From contig KN817518.1 of assembly GCA_000827495.1 (NCBI GenBank), forward strand, positions 646,405 through 710,404: a stretch of DNA of 64,000 bases. The letters run 5' to 3'. Every line of letters starts with the position of its first letter. Positions within the stretch are counted from its first letter, which is position 1. The notes beneath the pieces were generated by a model that was not told the DNA's origin, did no database searches, and saw only the letters and a list, made by a program, of their open reading frames with translations. A program made the translations under genes and the position numbers. This document shows, piece after piece, positions 46,654 through 58,061 of the stretch. This stretch comes from Hypholoma sublateritium FD-334 SS-4 (lineage: Eukaryota; Basidiomycota; Agaricomycetes; Agaricales; Strophariaceae).

Positions 46654-48020
46654 CTAGAAATCATTCCACTCGTCGTCCCAGCCCGTCGTCTTCTTCAGCG
46701 GCGCGGCAGCCTTCGCTGCAGGCGCAGCAGCCGGTGCCGGCGCCGGCGCATCGTAGCTCTGCCCGTGCTGATACTCGCTGAATAAATCATCGTCCTCCGG
46801 CCCATCATACAGTCCCGACCCTTCCTCCCCCGGGCTAGTGAGCGAGACGCTCCCGTACCCCGCGCCGGCTGGCCCGCCGCCCACGCGCTCCTTGACGGTG
46901 CCCACGACGCCGCCCACGGCGTCCGCGACGTCGACGCCGAACTGCGACTTTCCCCACTCGTTCGCGGCGCCGCCGACGGCGCCCGCGCGGCGAGTAGCCT
47001 CGACGGCGATGCCGCGCACGCTGGCGGCGAAGGCGGGGTCGGAGACGCGCTCGACGCCCGGCTGGATGACGCTCTCGGAGACGGCGCGCGAGGCGCCCGC
47101 GACGGCGGCGGCGAAGAGCGACCAGCCCTTGATCAGCGCGGCGACGGGGTTCTCCTGCAGCTCGCCCAGACTTGGGGCGTTTGCGGACGAGAGCGGGTTG
47201 TTGTTCGCGGGCGGGGGCGTGGGGGTCGATCCGAACCCGGTGTAGCGCCCGCCCTGGGACGGCGGGAGGTCTGCGGGGCGCGACTCGTTCGCGCGGCCGA
47301 GGGTGGCGAAGTAGGACTCGTTGGCGGCTTTCTGGTCGGGTATAGGCGAGCCGCGCGAGGGCGCGGGGGAGGAGGCGCCGCTGCCCTGCGCGCCGCGGGT
47401 GCCGGCGCGCGCCTTGCGCAGGCCCTGGGCCTGTGGCGCGGGTGAGGCTGACCGCGAGCCGGCGGTGAAGGCGTCGGTGGGGGGCGATGGGGCCCATTCA
47501 CGCCCGGCGAGGAGGGCGTCGAGCTGCGCGGGTCAGGTGCGTTGCCATGTAGAGAGGGGCGCACTTACCTTGTCGCGGTACTGCGCGGCGGCCCAGCAGT
47601 GGTACGTGGCGTGCGGCGTGGCGCCGTCCTTGTAGCCGCCGTCGGCGGGGTACGCGCGCATGAACTCCCTAAAGGGGCGGTTGCCGCCGAGCTGCATGCG
47701 GCGGACCTGCTCGTCCTGCCATGTGTCCATCGATATCGATCGGACGAAGCTGGGTGGGCGTGAGCAGCGGCTGGCTGTGCAGACGGGACAGGGCTCGCCT
47801 GATGTGGACGCCGAAGCCGCGGTGGACGCCTGCGCATTGGAGGCAGATGAAGACGGCGAAGCTGCGCGGGGTGAGCGGGGCCGCATCGGCGAGCAAAGGC
47901 GCACCTGAGGGACGCCCACTGCGGATTCGGGTTCTGGCAGTCCGCGCAGACCTTGTTCGCGAGGTCTTCGCGGCGGGCGAGGTCGCTGAGGATCTTCTTG
48001 GCGGCGGCCTGGTCTGCCAT
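46654..48020 (-). CDS. ArfGAP (GCS1/ArfGAP1 type)
   Basis: GTPase-activating protein for Arf in COPI vesicle traffic at the Golgi. The start at 48020 gives MADQAAAKKILSDLARREDL, then the zinc finger: VCADCQNPNPQWASLR, spliced to FAVFICLQCAGVHRGFGVHI, a C-x2-C-x16-C-x2-C pattern with the arginine finger following. FVRSISMDTWQDEQVRRMQL and GGNRPFREFMRAY complete the ArfGAP domain. The remainder is Ala/Pro/Ser-rich, with an amphipathic lipid-packing-like region (NPVAALIKGWSLFAAAVAGA) as in ArfGAP1, and an acidic C-terminus ending TTGWDDEWNDF, like the di-aromatic coatomer-binding tail. Four introns. Very GC-rich. Head to head with velB, 213 bp between starts. Confidence 0.9.
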
Positions 48021-48233
48021 GGGTGTGGTGGAGAGAGGGGACACGTGGGCCGGCAGTGCGCCGCCAGGCCATAGCCGCGTGCGTTCTCCCACCCGAGCCA
48101 GAAGAACGGGCGGCCCAGGCGGGCGGTATGTGGCTGTGCCCCCGTCTGACGCTGCCACCCACTGCGCTGGGTCTCGTCCTCGTCCCAGACGTGAGAACGC
48201 TGCTCCCACTGTTCTCTAGCCACGACCACCACC
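48021..48233. promoter_or_regulatory. Bidirectional promoter region ArfGAP/velvet gene
   Basis: 213 bp between the start codons of two divergent GC-rich genes. Overlapping ORFs on both strands are GC-driven shadows. No factor site identified. Confidence 0.45.
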
Positions 48234-49948
48234 ATGATCCAGCACATAGACCACCGCCAGCAGCAGGCCCCCGAGGTCTGGGGCCAGTGGGCAGGACGCC
48301 GGTACGCCGAACGCTGCTCAGACTGGCGTGCGCTGACCCTGCCAGGCATTACTCGCTCGAGGTTGTGCAGCACCCCCTGCGCGCACGCATGTGCGGCTTT
48401 GGCGACAAGGTGCGCCCAGATCTGCCCTATCTGCCCCGCTAATCTTCTCGCAGGATCGCAGGCCGCTCGCCCCCGCCGCCGTCGCCAAAATGATCGTCCG
48501 GCGTGAAGACGACAGCATCGTCGACGTCGAGTACGTCCATGTCTTCCAACGCGGTCCCCGCTGACCGATCGCAGCGAGGTCGACTGCTCCTTCTTCCTCG
48601 TCACCGTCGACCTCTGGTCCTCCGACGGCATGCACGAGATGAACCTCGTCCTCCACCCGTCCTCCGCCGACCGCTATGTCCCCGCCCAGTCCTCCACCAA
48701 GTCCAAGCGCCGCGGTACGCACTCTCTCAGGCGCCCATTCTGTGCTAACCCGTCCCCAGGTACTGGCCGCTCGTCCCCCACCCCCGGCTACCGCACCGGC
48801 GACCAGGTGCGCCTAGATCTCCCCCGTGCGCGCGCTCCGCTCACATCAGCACCACAGACAGGCACATCGACCCCGTCGCTCAGCGCGCACGCCCCGTACC
48901 CGCCTCAGCCCCCGCCGCAGTCCTACTTCGCGCCGGACTACGCCCCGTACGGCTCCGCGCCGCCCGCGCCCGAGTGGGCATATCCGCCGCCCGGCCCCGC
49001 GCCGCCCGTCGACCGTAGCGCAGGTTTCCCCCCGCCCATCCTGCCCTCCATCCACGCCTTCGGCCGTCCGACGACGGCGGACGGCCCCGCAGCTGGTGCC
49101 GCCAGCGGCTGGCCGCCCGAGAGCGCCGCGCCCGACCAGGAGCTGCCGTACCGCGCGTGGGCGCCGGACGCCGCGTACGCACCGCCAGACGCACACGTCG
49201 ACCCCGCGCTCCGCAGCGACCCGCGCGAGTGGCCTGCGCCGCCGTACGCCCCCGACGAGCAGCAGCAGCAGCAGCAGCAGGCGGCGTACCAGTACGCCCC
49301 GCCCGCCATCCCGTACCCGCCGTACGCACAGCCGCCGCCGCCGGGCTCGCCCGTGCCCGTGCTTAGCGCGGCGGCGGGGCCTGCGCTGCCGCTCCCGCGG
49401 CACACGTACACGCGCACGCTCGTCGGGCCGCTGTCCGCGAACGCGTGCCGCCTGCTCGACGAGCACCGCAAGCCGGGCATCTTCTTCCTCTTCCAGGACC
49501 TGTCCGTGCGCACGGAGGGCTCGTTCCGCCTGCGCATGCGGCTTATGAACGTCGGAGCGTGCGTCCGCTCTCTTGCTCTCCTCGTCGCTACTCACACTTA
49601 GATTGCAGCCCGCCCGCGCCCGAGGTCGGCGCGCAGCGCGTGCACAACGACGTCTCGCCCGTCCTCGCGCAGACGTTTACCGAGCAGTTCACGGTCTACT
49701 CCGCGAAGCGCTTCCCCGGCGTGCCAGGTACTATCCCTCTTCACACCCCCACCACACCCCACTGACCACACCCCGCAGACACCACCGCGCTCTCCATCGC
49801 GTTCGGCAACCAGGGCCAGAAGCTCCCCCTCGTGCGTCCCCTCTTTTTCTCCTTCCCCAACTGCACACTGACGGCCTCGCAGCGCAATCGGCACGGCTCG
49901 AGCAAGCGCCGGCGGCGGGGCGACTCGTCCGACGAGGACTCCGAATAG
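48234..49948 (+). CDS. velB: Velvet-domain transcriptional regulator, VelB type
   Basis: Light- and development-responsive DNA-binding regulator; VelB partners VeA or VosA in ascomycetes. The N-terminus needs three small introns: MIQHIDHRQQQAPEVWGQWA joined through a 44-bp intron to HYSLEVVQHPLRARMCGFGD, then KDRRPLAPAAVAKMIVR, then DCSFFLVTVDLWSSDGMHEM. RARMCGFGDKDRRP is the velvet signature. A long Pro/Ala-rich insert (48.8-49.4 kb) with a seven-glutamine run splits the domain, as in VelB proteins. The second half carries HTYTRTLVGPLSANACRLLD, IFFLFQDLSVRTEGSFRLRM and VYSAKRFPGVP. The last exon ends with a basic cluster SSKRRRRGDSSDEDSE, a likely nuclear signal; stop at 49946. Its last two exons have a degenerate copy 1 kb downstream. 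Confidence 0.9.
49261..49281 (+). repeat. CAG repeat coding polyglutamine in VelB
   Basis: Seven consecutive CAG/glutamine codons in the linker that splits the velvet domain. A length-variable microsatellite is likely. Confidence 0.85.
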
Positions 49949-50780
49949 CCTTTTGTACTATACATAATACACACTGCACTGCACTCTGTACCTATCACGC
50001 TGTCATCCCTACATAGACCGTATATATTGCTCTCGTCGGCTTCGAATGTATCATACGCCTGGATTGCCCCTCCGCCGTGCGCCTGCGCGCAGCAGGCTCG
50101 TATCAGAGAAGTCACGTCACACGCAGAAATGCAGCTTCCGCAGCGTTGGTATCTGCCTAAAACGTACGGGGCGCACTCTAATTTAAAACACAAAAAAGAT
50201 AGAACGGCGAGTGTTCCCGGCGGCCCAAAAAAATGTCGCCTTGATTGAAATTTGAGTGTCGAACAGGCGGAGTATTTTCGAGTCACCTCTCGCCATGGGT
50301 TTTCCCACGCCCATTCTGGCCGCTGCAGGGAGCCAATGCACATGGCGAACCGCGCGAGTGGCCTGCGCTGTACGGCGCCTCGGCGCGCGTCGTATTAGGC
50401 AAAATTTCGCGTACAAAAATGCAGATATGGGCGTCCACAGCATTGGTTCCTGCCCAAAAAGATCTGGCCGCGCTCTGAGAGATATACTCAGTTTTTCCGA
50501 ATAATTGAGATCGGCTCGAAAAAGTCGCATTTCAGCGTCCCGTAAGCATTTCATTCATTTGGCACAAAGGTATGCGCAGGCCTCGATTATTTATACATAG
50601 CGCACAGCTATTAATGTGATTCTAACGCACCTCAACAGAGGTGTGACCGTAGACCCAGTGGCTGTTGAGGAAGTGCAAACGGAGGATTAACCTCGGAAGA
50701 TTGCTTTGTGTGACACATTTCGACGCCAAGGTTTGTTGAAGATAGCAAATATATTATCACGCCCGATTAATTGTAAGTAC
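49949..50780. other. Intergenic, no gene seen
   Basis: Contains several A- or T-rich short runs and no supported ORF. Right of it begins the copied velvet-gene fragment. Confidence 0.5.
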
Positions 50781-50933
50781 CGCAGACACCACCTGCACTC
50801 TTCGCCGCCATCGACCTTGGTGCGTCCCCGCTCCTTTCCCTCGCTTTGCGCCGACGCACCCCCAGCGCCATTGCCGCGGCTCGAGGAAGCGCCGGCAGCG
50901 GGGGGACTTGCCCGACTCGGACCGCGAATAACC
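50781..50933 (+). pseudogene. Truncated, degenerate copy of the velB 3' end
   Basis: Aligns in order with 49773-49951 of the intact velvet gene: shared CGCAGACACCACC at the left end, GTGCGTCCCC, the CGCATTGCC/CGCAATCGG-type region, GGCTCGAGGAAGCGCCGGC against GGCTCGAGCAAGCGCCGGC, then GACTCGGACCGCGAATAACC against GAGGACTCCGAATAGCC. The copied piece covers the start of the penultimate exon's end, the final intron and the last exon, with indels. No velvet domain can be encoded. It ends about 20 bp from the stop codon of the PPR gene on the opposite strand. Confidence 0.72.
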
Positions 50934-50953
50934 CTGTGCACACCACGGTCATC

Positions 50954-53900
50954 CTACACAGACCGGTTCCAGATGTACGCCTGGCTGAACCCGCGGTTGC
51001 CCAGCCTCTTGCGCTCGCTCGCGCGGAAGCGCATGAGGCGGTGCGCCGTGCGCGGGTGCTCCTCGAACAGCAGCTTGAGCAGCGGCTCCGTGACGCTGCG
51101 GTCCTCCGTCGCCGCGGGCGCGATGTCGCGCGCCCGCGTCTCCCCGGGCTCGAGCGCGCGGATCGGGAACCCGTCCTCGAGGTACAGCACGACCATGAGC
51201 ATCGAGCGCAGCAGCATCGGCACGGGCTTCCAGTCGCGCCACCCCGGCCCGAGCTTGCGCAGCGCGCGCAGCGGGTACGCAAAGTCCTCCGCGATCGCCC
51301 CCGCGTCCGCGAGCTCCGCGCGGCGCTGGTTCGTGCTCCTATTCACGTGCGCCGCGCGCGCGCGGTGCTCGTCCTTCACCAGTGGGCGCGCGGGCGGCCC
51401 CCCGCGCAGGCGCTCGATCGCGTCGAGCTTCATGGCAAACGGCAGTGCGGGGTGCACGGGCGGCGAGAAGTGGTTCCGCAGGCCGATGTTGAAGTTCGGC
51501 TGCAGGATGCGCTCGATGACCTCGAACGCACGCACGACCGCGCCCGCGCGCAGGCACGCGAGGGCGTACGTGTTCCAGTTGTCCTCGTCGAACTCGTTCC
51601 CGGCGTCCGCGAGCATCGCCCATGTTTGCGCGAGCTCTGCGTGGTGCCCGCGCTGCGAGAGGATGCGCGTGTACACGTCGACCGGCGCGGAGATATTGCG
51701 CATCGACGTCGTCACCGCTGCGTTGGGGCCAGACTGCGGCGCGCGCGCAAGCGCGACGATGCGCTCCCACACCGCGCGCATGTCGTCCATGCGCCCCGCC
51801 TCACCGTACAGCTTCAGCAGGTGCCGGAGGATGCCAATCGACGGCTCCCCGCCCGCGGCGAGAAACTCGCCCATCAGGCCCTCCGCGCCGTCAATGTCGC
51901 CGATCACCGCGCGGCCCGCGATGAGCGGTGCGAAGAGCTGCGCGAGTGGTTGCTTGCGCATGCGGTGCGCGTCACGCGCGCGCCACGCGTCGTTCCCCGC
52001 GACGACGTCGCGCACGTACGCCTCTGCGAGCGCGAGGTCGTCCGCGCTCTCCGTGTGCGCGTACGCACGCGCGATCGTCGCGTGCGTGATCGCCGTGTGC
52101 TCGAGCCCGAGGCGCTTCATCTCGCCGACGATCTCCTTCGCCTCCGCGAGGCGCCCGCCCGCGAGGAAGCCGCGCATCATCATCGTCAGCAGCGTGATGT
52201 CCACGTTGCGCGCGTACGCGGGGCGCCCCGCGTCCATGCGCAGCATGTCCTGGTACAGCGATTGCGCGAACGCCCAGTGCCGCCCGATCATCGCGTGGTG
52301 CATGAGGATCGTGTACGTGTACTTGTCCGGCTTAATGCCCTCCATCTCAAGCCGCGCAAAGAGACGCAGTACCGTCTTGAACGGCGCACCGATGAAGATG
52401 CACCCCTCCAGGATCGCGTTGTACGTCACCGTTGTCAGCTGCGCGCCCGAGGTCCGTAGCTCGGTGAACAGTGCAATGCCCTTCTTCCACGCGCCGCACT
52501 TGAGATATGCTGACAGCATCGCGAGCTTCAGGTCCATGTCGGCGCTGAGACCCTCGTTCGTAGCGTGCTTGTACGCTTCTTCCGCAGCGTTCAGGTCGAG
52601 GCGCGAGGTCAAAAGCCGGATGAGGATCGTGTATAGTATACTGTCGCCCTGTATACCGTGTTGCTTCATGTACTCAAGCACGTTCACGGCCCCCTTCGAA
52701 TCCCAAACTGCCCTATAGGCCTGCAGGACGATGTTTAGGAAAAAGACGTCAGGTTTGATTTTGTGCCACTGCATATCTTCCCACAGGCTGATTATAGAAT
52801 GGTGGTCATGTACATGTTTGAGTTCTCTGGCAAGCGCAAGGTACACGTTCAATTCGGGAATTGGTGTGCGCTGACCACTGAGACCCATGGGATACTCGGC
52901 GTCGAAGGCGGCCATCGTTGTGGGCATCCCCTTGGTTTGAGGTTTCGGAGGAGACTGAGGGATGATAGACGGCAGTTTAGCAGCGATTACAGGCTGCTCA
53001 GGAGTAGCGCCGCTCCGGGCCTTTTTGGCAGATGGGAGTCGTTCAAACACCGAACGCGCCTCAGCAATTAAGGATTGGGCAAACGAGTCCTCGGCTTTGG
53101 GGGTTTTTGAGTCGGGCGGTTTTCTCTTCACAAGTCGTCCGAGGGCGTAGTAATCAGGTGTTTCAGGGGAAAGGAGGTGATATAAGTCGTCGGCAAGCCT
53201 TTCGTTCCTCCGTATGTCGTTCCTCGAGAGTAAACCAATTATGGTCTGAACTACCAAGCTTGAGGAAGAATCTAGTTTCATGCTGTGTAGGGACATGATG
53301 AGGTTGTGAGCTTTCGCAAACTTTCCCCATCCATTGAAGGATGATAGAATAAAGTCGCGTAGTTCTTGACGTCTGCTGGGATCCCAGTCTGCGATGTGGT
53401 CCAACAACGACGGTAGGTGGAAGAAGCCCAGGAGTTCGCCAAGTCGCTCGTCGATGAAGAATGGCTCCGACCCCATCTTGATAGTCCTCCATCTTGGATA
53501 CGACACCTCGAACAAGAGCACGATAGCGGCCTCCCGGGACTGCTGGATGGAGATAGTCTTGAGGACGCTGGTGAGGACGCGATAGAAATAACTAGATCGG
53601 ATAGTTTTCTGAGATGTGACCCTGCGCAAGCCCACTTCAGCGTGGTCGGAGAGGTACTGCTCGACATGTGGAAAATCCCCTAGGAACGCGTGCGCTCGGG
53701 CGACAATGGACTCCAAATGCTGCTGATCTAAGAAAGCTGGCGTGGTCCCATTCCTCCCCACAAGTTCCGTCAAATACATTATCCGCTGGCCCCACGGCAG
53801 CACGTCCTCGTGGGCGTCGACCACGCATAACGTGTCGGTCTTGTTGGCCAACAGCTCCGCCACCTCCAAGAGTTCCTGCGGCGGCAGACGGTGAAAGTAG

Positions 53901-54538
53901 TTGGCCTCCTGCAGTTTCGCGAACGTGCTGGTATCGAACATATCTTCGAGCCTCGGCGCGGGCTCCTCGGCCTCTTGAAACGATCCCGAAGCGACTACCT
54001 CCTCCTCAGGCGAAAGGGGCGGAATTGCCGCCTCGCTGGATGACGGCCAGCGACTGTAGTCGCGGGCAGGCTGGCTCGAACGCGGCGACGACACATGGTA
54101 CTGCCTCGACGCCTCCGGCTTGAGTGCCTGGTGAAACCGCCCCCGACTCGTCTTCGATGTGCGCCGGACCCGCCCCCGTGTTGCGTTTGGCCCAGGCACA
54201 ATTTCGCCCATCAGCGCCGTCCGCATCGCTCCGTCTGCGCAGCGGGCATCCATCAGCAGGCTCACCTAGCCGCACATTTAAGAACACACACCATGGCTCC
54301 ACACCTCCTGCTTCGACGACGGGCATGCCCATGCCTGGCACCCCAATACATGCTGCCCCACAGACACTGATGGAACGCGGGCCCGCTGCTTGCCCTGGCG
54401 CGGGGCGGGGGTGAAAAACGTCGCTGGCACAGCCGGAGGTTGACTGCTTGTTCGCGCGACGCGTGCCAGCGCATTTAGTTGGGCGGCGCGCGGCTGCAAC
54501 AATGAATTCAATACGCCTGCTGCGAAGGGCTCTGCCAT
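50954..54538 (-). CDS. Large pentatricopeptide-repeat (PPR) protein, probable mitochondrial RNA-binding factor; parent of the local paralogue family
   Basis: One main exon (50954 to about 54230) encodes almost 1090 residues. Proposed first exon: ATG 54538 giving MAEPFAAGVLNSLLQPRAAQ, a basic, acid-poor leader, joined through an intron near 54228-54288 to DGAMRTALMGEIVPG; this 5' end is inferred. Order: leader and variable region, a helical domain of about 290 residues (VARAHAFLGDFPHVEQYLSD, YFYRVLTSVLKTI, EVSYPRWRTIKMGSEPFFID, SLLDHIADWDPSRRQELRDF), a linker with SAKKARSGATPEQ, then 35-residue helical hairpins: WEDMQWHKIKPDVFFLNIVL, GIQGDSILYTILIRLL, QLTTVTYNAILEGC, GIKPDKYTYTILMHHAMIGR and more. 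PPR proteins bind organelle transcripts and control processing or translation. The 3' part is extremely GC-rich, the 5' part is not. Long opposite-strand frames here are composition artefacts. Confidence 0.87.
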
Positions 54539-55586
54539 CTCTCCTTGCCTATGAATGTCCTCGTCAGCGTGCAAAACCTGGCAGAATTTTCTGAAAATAT
54601 CAGGTAAAGTGATCATTTACCTTTAGTACGCGCGACTGTAGCTGAATTCGAGAAGTACAACTTGGGCCTTGGTGAGTCTGCTGTTTCGACGAATCGACTC
54701 CTGTGGCAATTTCGGAATTGCAAAGAAAACTTCGAAACGTGATACATCACGTGACGATTTTGAGCCCGGACCGGCCTAGGCATCATCGTCCTCGAGCTCG
54801 AAAAGATAACCTGGCAAACTTAGAGCAAACAAAATTCCCGGGAGAATTTGTTCTTGTGGTATTGACTTCCAGTCAAAGAATAGAAGTATCTCGATCTGTC
54901 ACTCCTGCGACAAACTTTTGGAGTTCACATGCTGACCAGAAATCCAGGATCACAGACCTGAGCCGATTCCTTTCGGAATGAGCTCGGGAGGCTAATAATA
55001 CCGTGATTCATTCTCGAATCTGTGATCTCCAGCGCACCGAGCAGATTTGGCGCGGAAGGCCCCATGATACTGGATGGACATTGGGCATTGTCAACGTCAC
55101 TGAGAACCGAACAAGAATAAATGTGACCTTCCCGATCGCCATAACACTGGCTTGTATCCACCGCCGTAAAAACACACCTTCCAGAAAGTACTTCCGGAGA
55201 TAATACTATGAACATCGCAAAATTAATTATACTGCGGGTAATTACAGGTGGTCATATGAGCAATCCGAGCACTTACATAACTAAGTACAGATATTCGCGA
55301 TTAAGCGCTCAGATTTGGGGTTAGTAGCCAGTATGTAACCGTGGGCAACAAAATATAAATAGGTGTGAGTGGGGCGATTGGGAATACATTGTTCGAGATT
55401 AGAGTCGAAAAAAGATTGGACAAAGAATTATGGGAATCGGAGCACTATTTCTGCACTAGAGAGTAAGACTCGTATTGTCTCTGTCAAAAAAAAAGAGTGA
55501 CTGGATCCTAACGACAATGAAAATTGGACATTAGTAGTCCCCGTCAAGGCTGTGCGGTGTACAAGAATTTCTTGTGAATCTAGGGC
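54539..55586. other. Intergenic, no gene seen
   Basis: About 1.05 kb upstream of the PPR gene and downstream of the broken copy at 55.6 kb. No supported gene; holds the PPR promoter. Confidence 0.5.
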
Positions 55587-56504
55587 TCAGATACGAAGGT
55601 TGGTATAGTCGATTGGTGGCCACAGTTTTGTCTCCGTGTTGTACGGGCGCTCCTTCTGATGAATGATTCTGGCTAACCGCGCATGGAGATCCGCGCGTCC
55701 AGGCGTATTCTCCGGGATAATGCGAAGTAATTCCTTGATCATGATGGTATTCTCAGTCCCTTTGATTCCGCCCACAGAACCAGACAGCAGGCCGCATATT
55801 GTCTCAGCTATCAAGCTCGACGAAAATGACTGTCCCATGCAGTGGAGGTCGATGATGAGTTCTGTGGCTTTTCCGTAGTTCTTGTCTCCGTTCAATGCAG
55901 TACAAAGCCTAGAGGCTCTGGGCGCCTGGAAGGTTTCCAGTCCAGAATGTGCTGCAGTGTGCTTTCAAGGTGGAAGAGACGGAGGATTTCATCCTGCTTT
56001 CCATCTACAAAAACATTATCGACACCTAGCTCAGTTTGCTTCCACCGAGGATAAGAGCTTCTAAAGAGTAGATGAATGCAACTGTCCATGCACATCCAAT
56101 TGATGCTGTTCGCGAGGTTATGTGCGAGAATTAGGAAATTCCGACACGGGAATCTCTTGGAAGCAGCCCCATAATTTCAGCGCCCTAAAGCAGCGCCCCA
56201 GCTGGGGATTTCAGATGACCATTGGACCATCGAGCATTGTGCGAAATGTGTCAAGCGTTATGTCTGCTTTTAGGACGCGAGCCGGGCGCTTCGGCCTTGG
56301 TAAAGGGTGCAGACCCTTAAGACGACACCACACGGGCACCGGTGACCAGGGCGACTCAGTGCCAGGCGATATTCGGACTCGACCAAGTACGGCGTATGGT
56401 GTCGGACGCAGTAAAAAAAGGAGTGACGGGTTTCGCATCAATGCGAGTGGAATTTGCGACCTCAGTATTGATTTCAGTGTCGCTCCTACCCATGGAGACA
56501 GCAT
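55587..56504 (-). pseudogene. PPR-leader-domain paralogue, type B, multiply broken copy
   Basis: Reading down the minus strand: a start-like MLSPWVGATLKSIL matches the MPSPWVGTKLQDVL start of the 57.1-kb copy, followed by unrelated or scrambled sequence and LDTFRTMLDGPMVI then a stop at 56211. In another frame comes LILAHNLANSINWMCMDSC. It jumps straight to FRSSYPRWKQTELGVD, losing about 100 residues present in intact copies. Then LESTLQHILDWKPSRR, and a one-base frameshift at about 55895 into ALNGDKNYGKATELIIDLHC, SSSLIAETICGLLSG and IKELLRIIPENTP. At least three lesions, so no full protein can be made. Closest to type B. Confidence 0.78.
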
Positions 56505-57104
56505 ATATGCCCTGAAACGTCCCGCCCAAGTCCTGCCATTGTCCTGGTGCCCAACTGGTGCCTAAAACTTGCCTAAAACGCAGTCATGAAAATTCAGAAA
56601 CTGCAAGCTCGGATCAAAGGAAACTCACTGAAAGGATAAACTCTGGCTATAATAAGTGTCAGGTCCCTTTTGCAAAATATCTAGCAGAATATAGCGTGCT
56701 TTTCCCAACCTTTCCCTCAAGTCATCCTGTACTTGAAGTGTGGCAAAACTGTATGCAACTATTTGGCAGATTGCTCGATATGGATATCTAATTTACATAA
56801 ACGCGTTCAGTCGACGGGCCGAAATGTTCCGGGAGCATTTTAATACTTATTCCAATCACTCGATTGCTTGCAGCTGGTAATAGTTAACAAATATAATACA
56901 GGGATTGTGCTCATAAAATTCCATTTAGTCGGTAGTATGATAAATTCTAAGTGTATCTCGAAAAAAATTTCTTCGCCAACTGCGACAGGACAACAACTTG
57001 AACAAAATGATTGAAGTGGCAGCGACTCTAGTGAATTATACTGGCAGAATTGGTACAATTGTAAGTAGAATTTTCCATGTGCAGTGATTCTAGGAGAGTA
57101 TTTC
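56505..57104. other. Downstream flank included in the tandem duplication
   Basis: No gene. From about 56780 on, the sequence matches 61437-61690: AATTTAC..CGGGCCGAAA, GCTGGTAATAGTTA, GACAACAACTTGAACAAAATGAT against GACAACAACTGGAACAAAATGAT. This is the left edge of the duplicated unit. Confidence 0.7.
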
Positions 57105-58061
57105 TCAGACTGAAGGCTCAGAGAGACGCTCCTGGAGAGTTTCGTAGCTGAGTGTATCCACTGGAAGAATTTGAAACAGCTCTTTGGCCAAATCAAGGCG
57201 GCTCCAATCCTTCGAGAGTAGGCCTAGTATCGCCTTAGCTATGAGAGGTGCCGGACAGGCACATCCCATGTTGTGCAGATACATGATGATCTCCTTCGAT
57301 TTGCAGTAGTCTTGATTTTCACTCAAAACGGTCACCATAAATCTGAGAAATTCCTTGCGTCGAGAAGGCTCCCAGTCCGCAATGTGTTCCAATGTGGACT
57401 TGGAGTTGAAGAATCCTATGACTTCGCTGAGCTTGTCGTCCACGAGAAACTCCTGGGTGTCCAGATCTGTCTGCTTCCAGCGCGGATACGAGGCCTCGAA
57501 GAAGTACACCGCAGCGGCTTCCCAGGACTCGTGCACGCAGAGTGCGTTTAGGATGCTTGCGAGGACCCGGTAGAGTCGTGATTCACTGAATTCGTCCTGC
57601 GAGGTGACGGTTTGACTCCCCTCATTATCCATTCTCTCCGCGATGTACTTCTTCGGTTCCACGAAATTTCCCATGTGTGCATGCGCGCTAGCAACCAAAA
57701 CCCGCACATCTTCACAATAATTTGAAGCAGGGGGTGTCTCCAGCTTGTTATCCATTTCAAGGAGTAGGGCAAGATGCATCACCCGGGCCCCCCACGGGGT
57801 CAGACAATCGGGACAGGCGTCTATGCAGAACCAATCAACGCTGTCAGCGAGCTTCTGCGCGAGCGCCATGAGTTCTTGCTTGGGTGTTTCGCTGAGGCGG
57901 CCGCCCGTCTTGATCGTTTCGAATAGTTTCTCAAGATCTTCTTGGTATCCGACCATCGGAAGGTCGAGCATCGCAACGAACGCATCCAGCGGGTCTTTCG
58001 ATTGCTGGCGCGGTGGATTCAGCACGTCCTGGAGCTTTGTTCCTACCCAAGGAGATGGCAT
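57105..58061 (-). CDS. PPR-leader-domain paralogue, type B, intact copy
   Basis: Intronless 318-codon frame from ATG 58061 (MPSPWVGTKLQDVLNPPRQQ). It resembles the parent PPR protein's helical domain most in its second half: TLEHIADWEPSRRKEFLRFM against the parent's LLDHIADWDPSRRQELRDFI, and SYPRWKQTDLDTQEFLVDDK against SYPRWRTIKMGSEPFFIDER. Other blocks are LMALAQKLADSVDWFCIDAC, LVASAHAHMGNFVEPKKYIA and SRLYRVLASILNALC. It ends LAKELFQILPVDTLSYETLQ plus nine residues, exactly where the parent leaves the domain before the PPR array. No basic tail, no obvious targeting leader. It has several Cys (CIDACPDC, CACP). Function unknown. Followed on the left by its broken relative. Confidence 0.82.
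   Translation of the reverse strand: MPSPWVGTKLQDVLNPPRQQSKDPLDAFVAMLDLPMVGYQEDLEKLFETIKTGGRLSETPKQELMALAQKLADSVDWFCIDACPDCLTPWGARVMHLALLLEMDNKLETPPASNYCEDVRVLVASAHAHMGNFVEPKKYIAERMDNEGSQTVTSQDEFSESRLYRVLASILNALCVHESWEAAAVYFFEASYPRWKQTDLDTQEFLVDDKLSEVIGFFNSKSTLEHIADWEPSRRKEFLRFMVTVLSENQDYCKSKEIIMYLHNMGCACPAPLIAKAILGLLSKDWSRLDLAKELFQILPVDTLSYETLQERLSEPSV

Noticed and set aside
46835..47564. 220- and 143-codon frames overlapping the ArfGAP gene
   Set aside because: They are alternative frames of the same strand with extreme Arg content; the ArfGAP frame carries the zinc finger and tail motifs.
48826..49595. Long frames on both strands over the VelB linker
   Set aside because: Arg/Ala/Pro-rich shadows of GC-rich velvet coding sequence; the velvet frame continues through with conserved motifs on both sides.
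50706..52718. 670-codon plus-strand frame (and a 537-codon one at 50846-52459) opposite the PPR gene
   Set aside because: Composition is Arg/Ala/Ser/Cys-rich with no domain; it is the antisense shadow of a very GC-rich coding strand whose own frame encodes clear PPR repeats.
54262..54474. 70-codon minus frame just upstream of the PPR main exon as an independent small gene
   Set aside because: It overlaps the more plausible first exon starting at 54538 in another frame and has no feature of its own.
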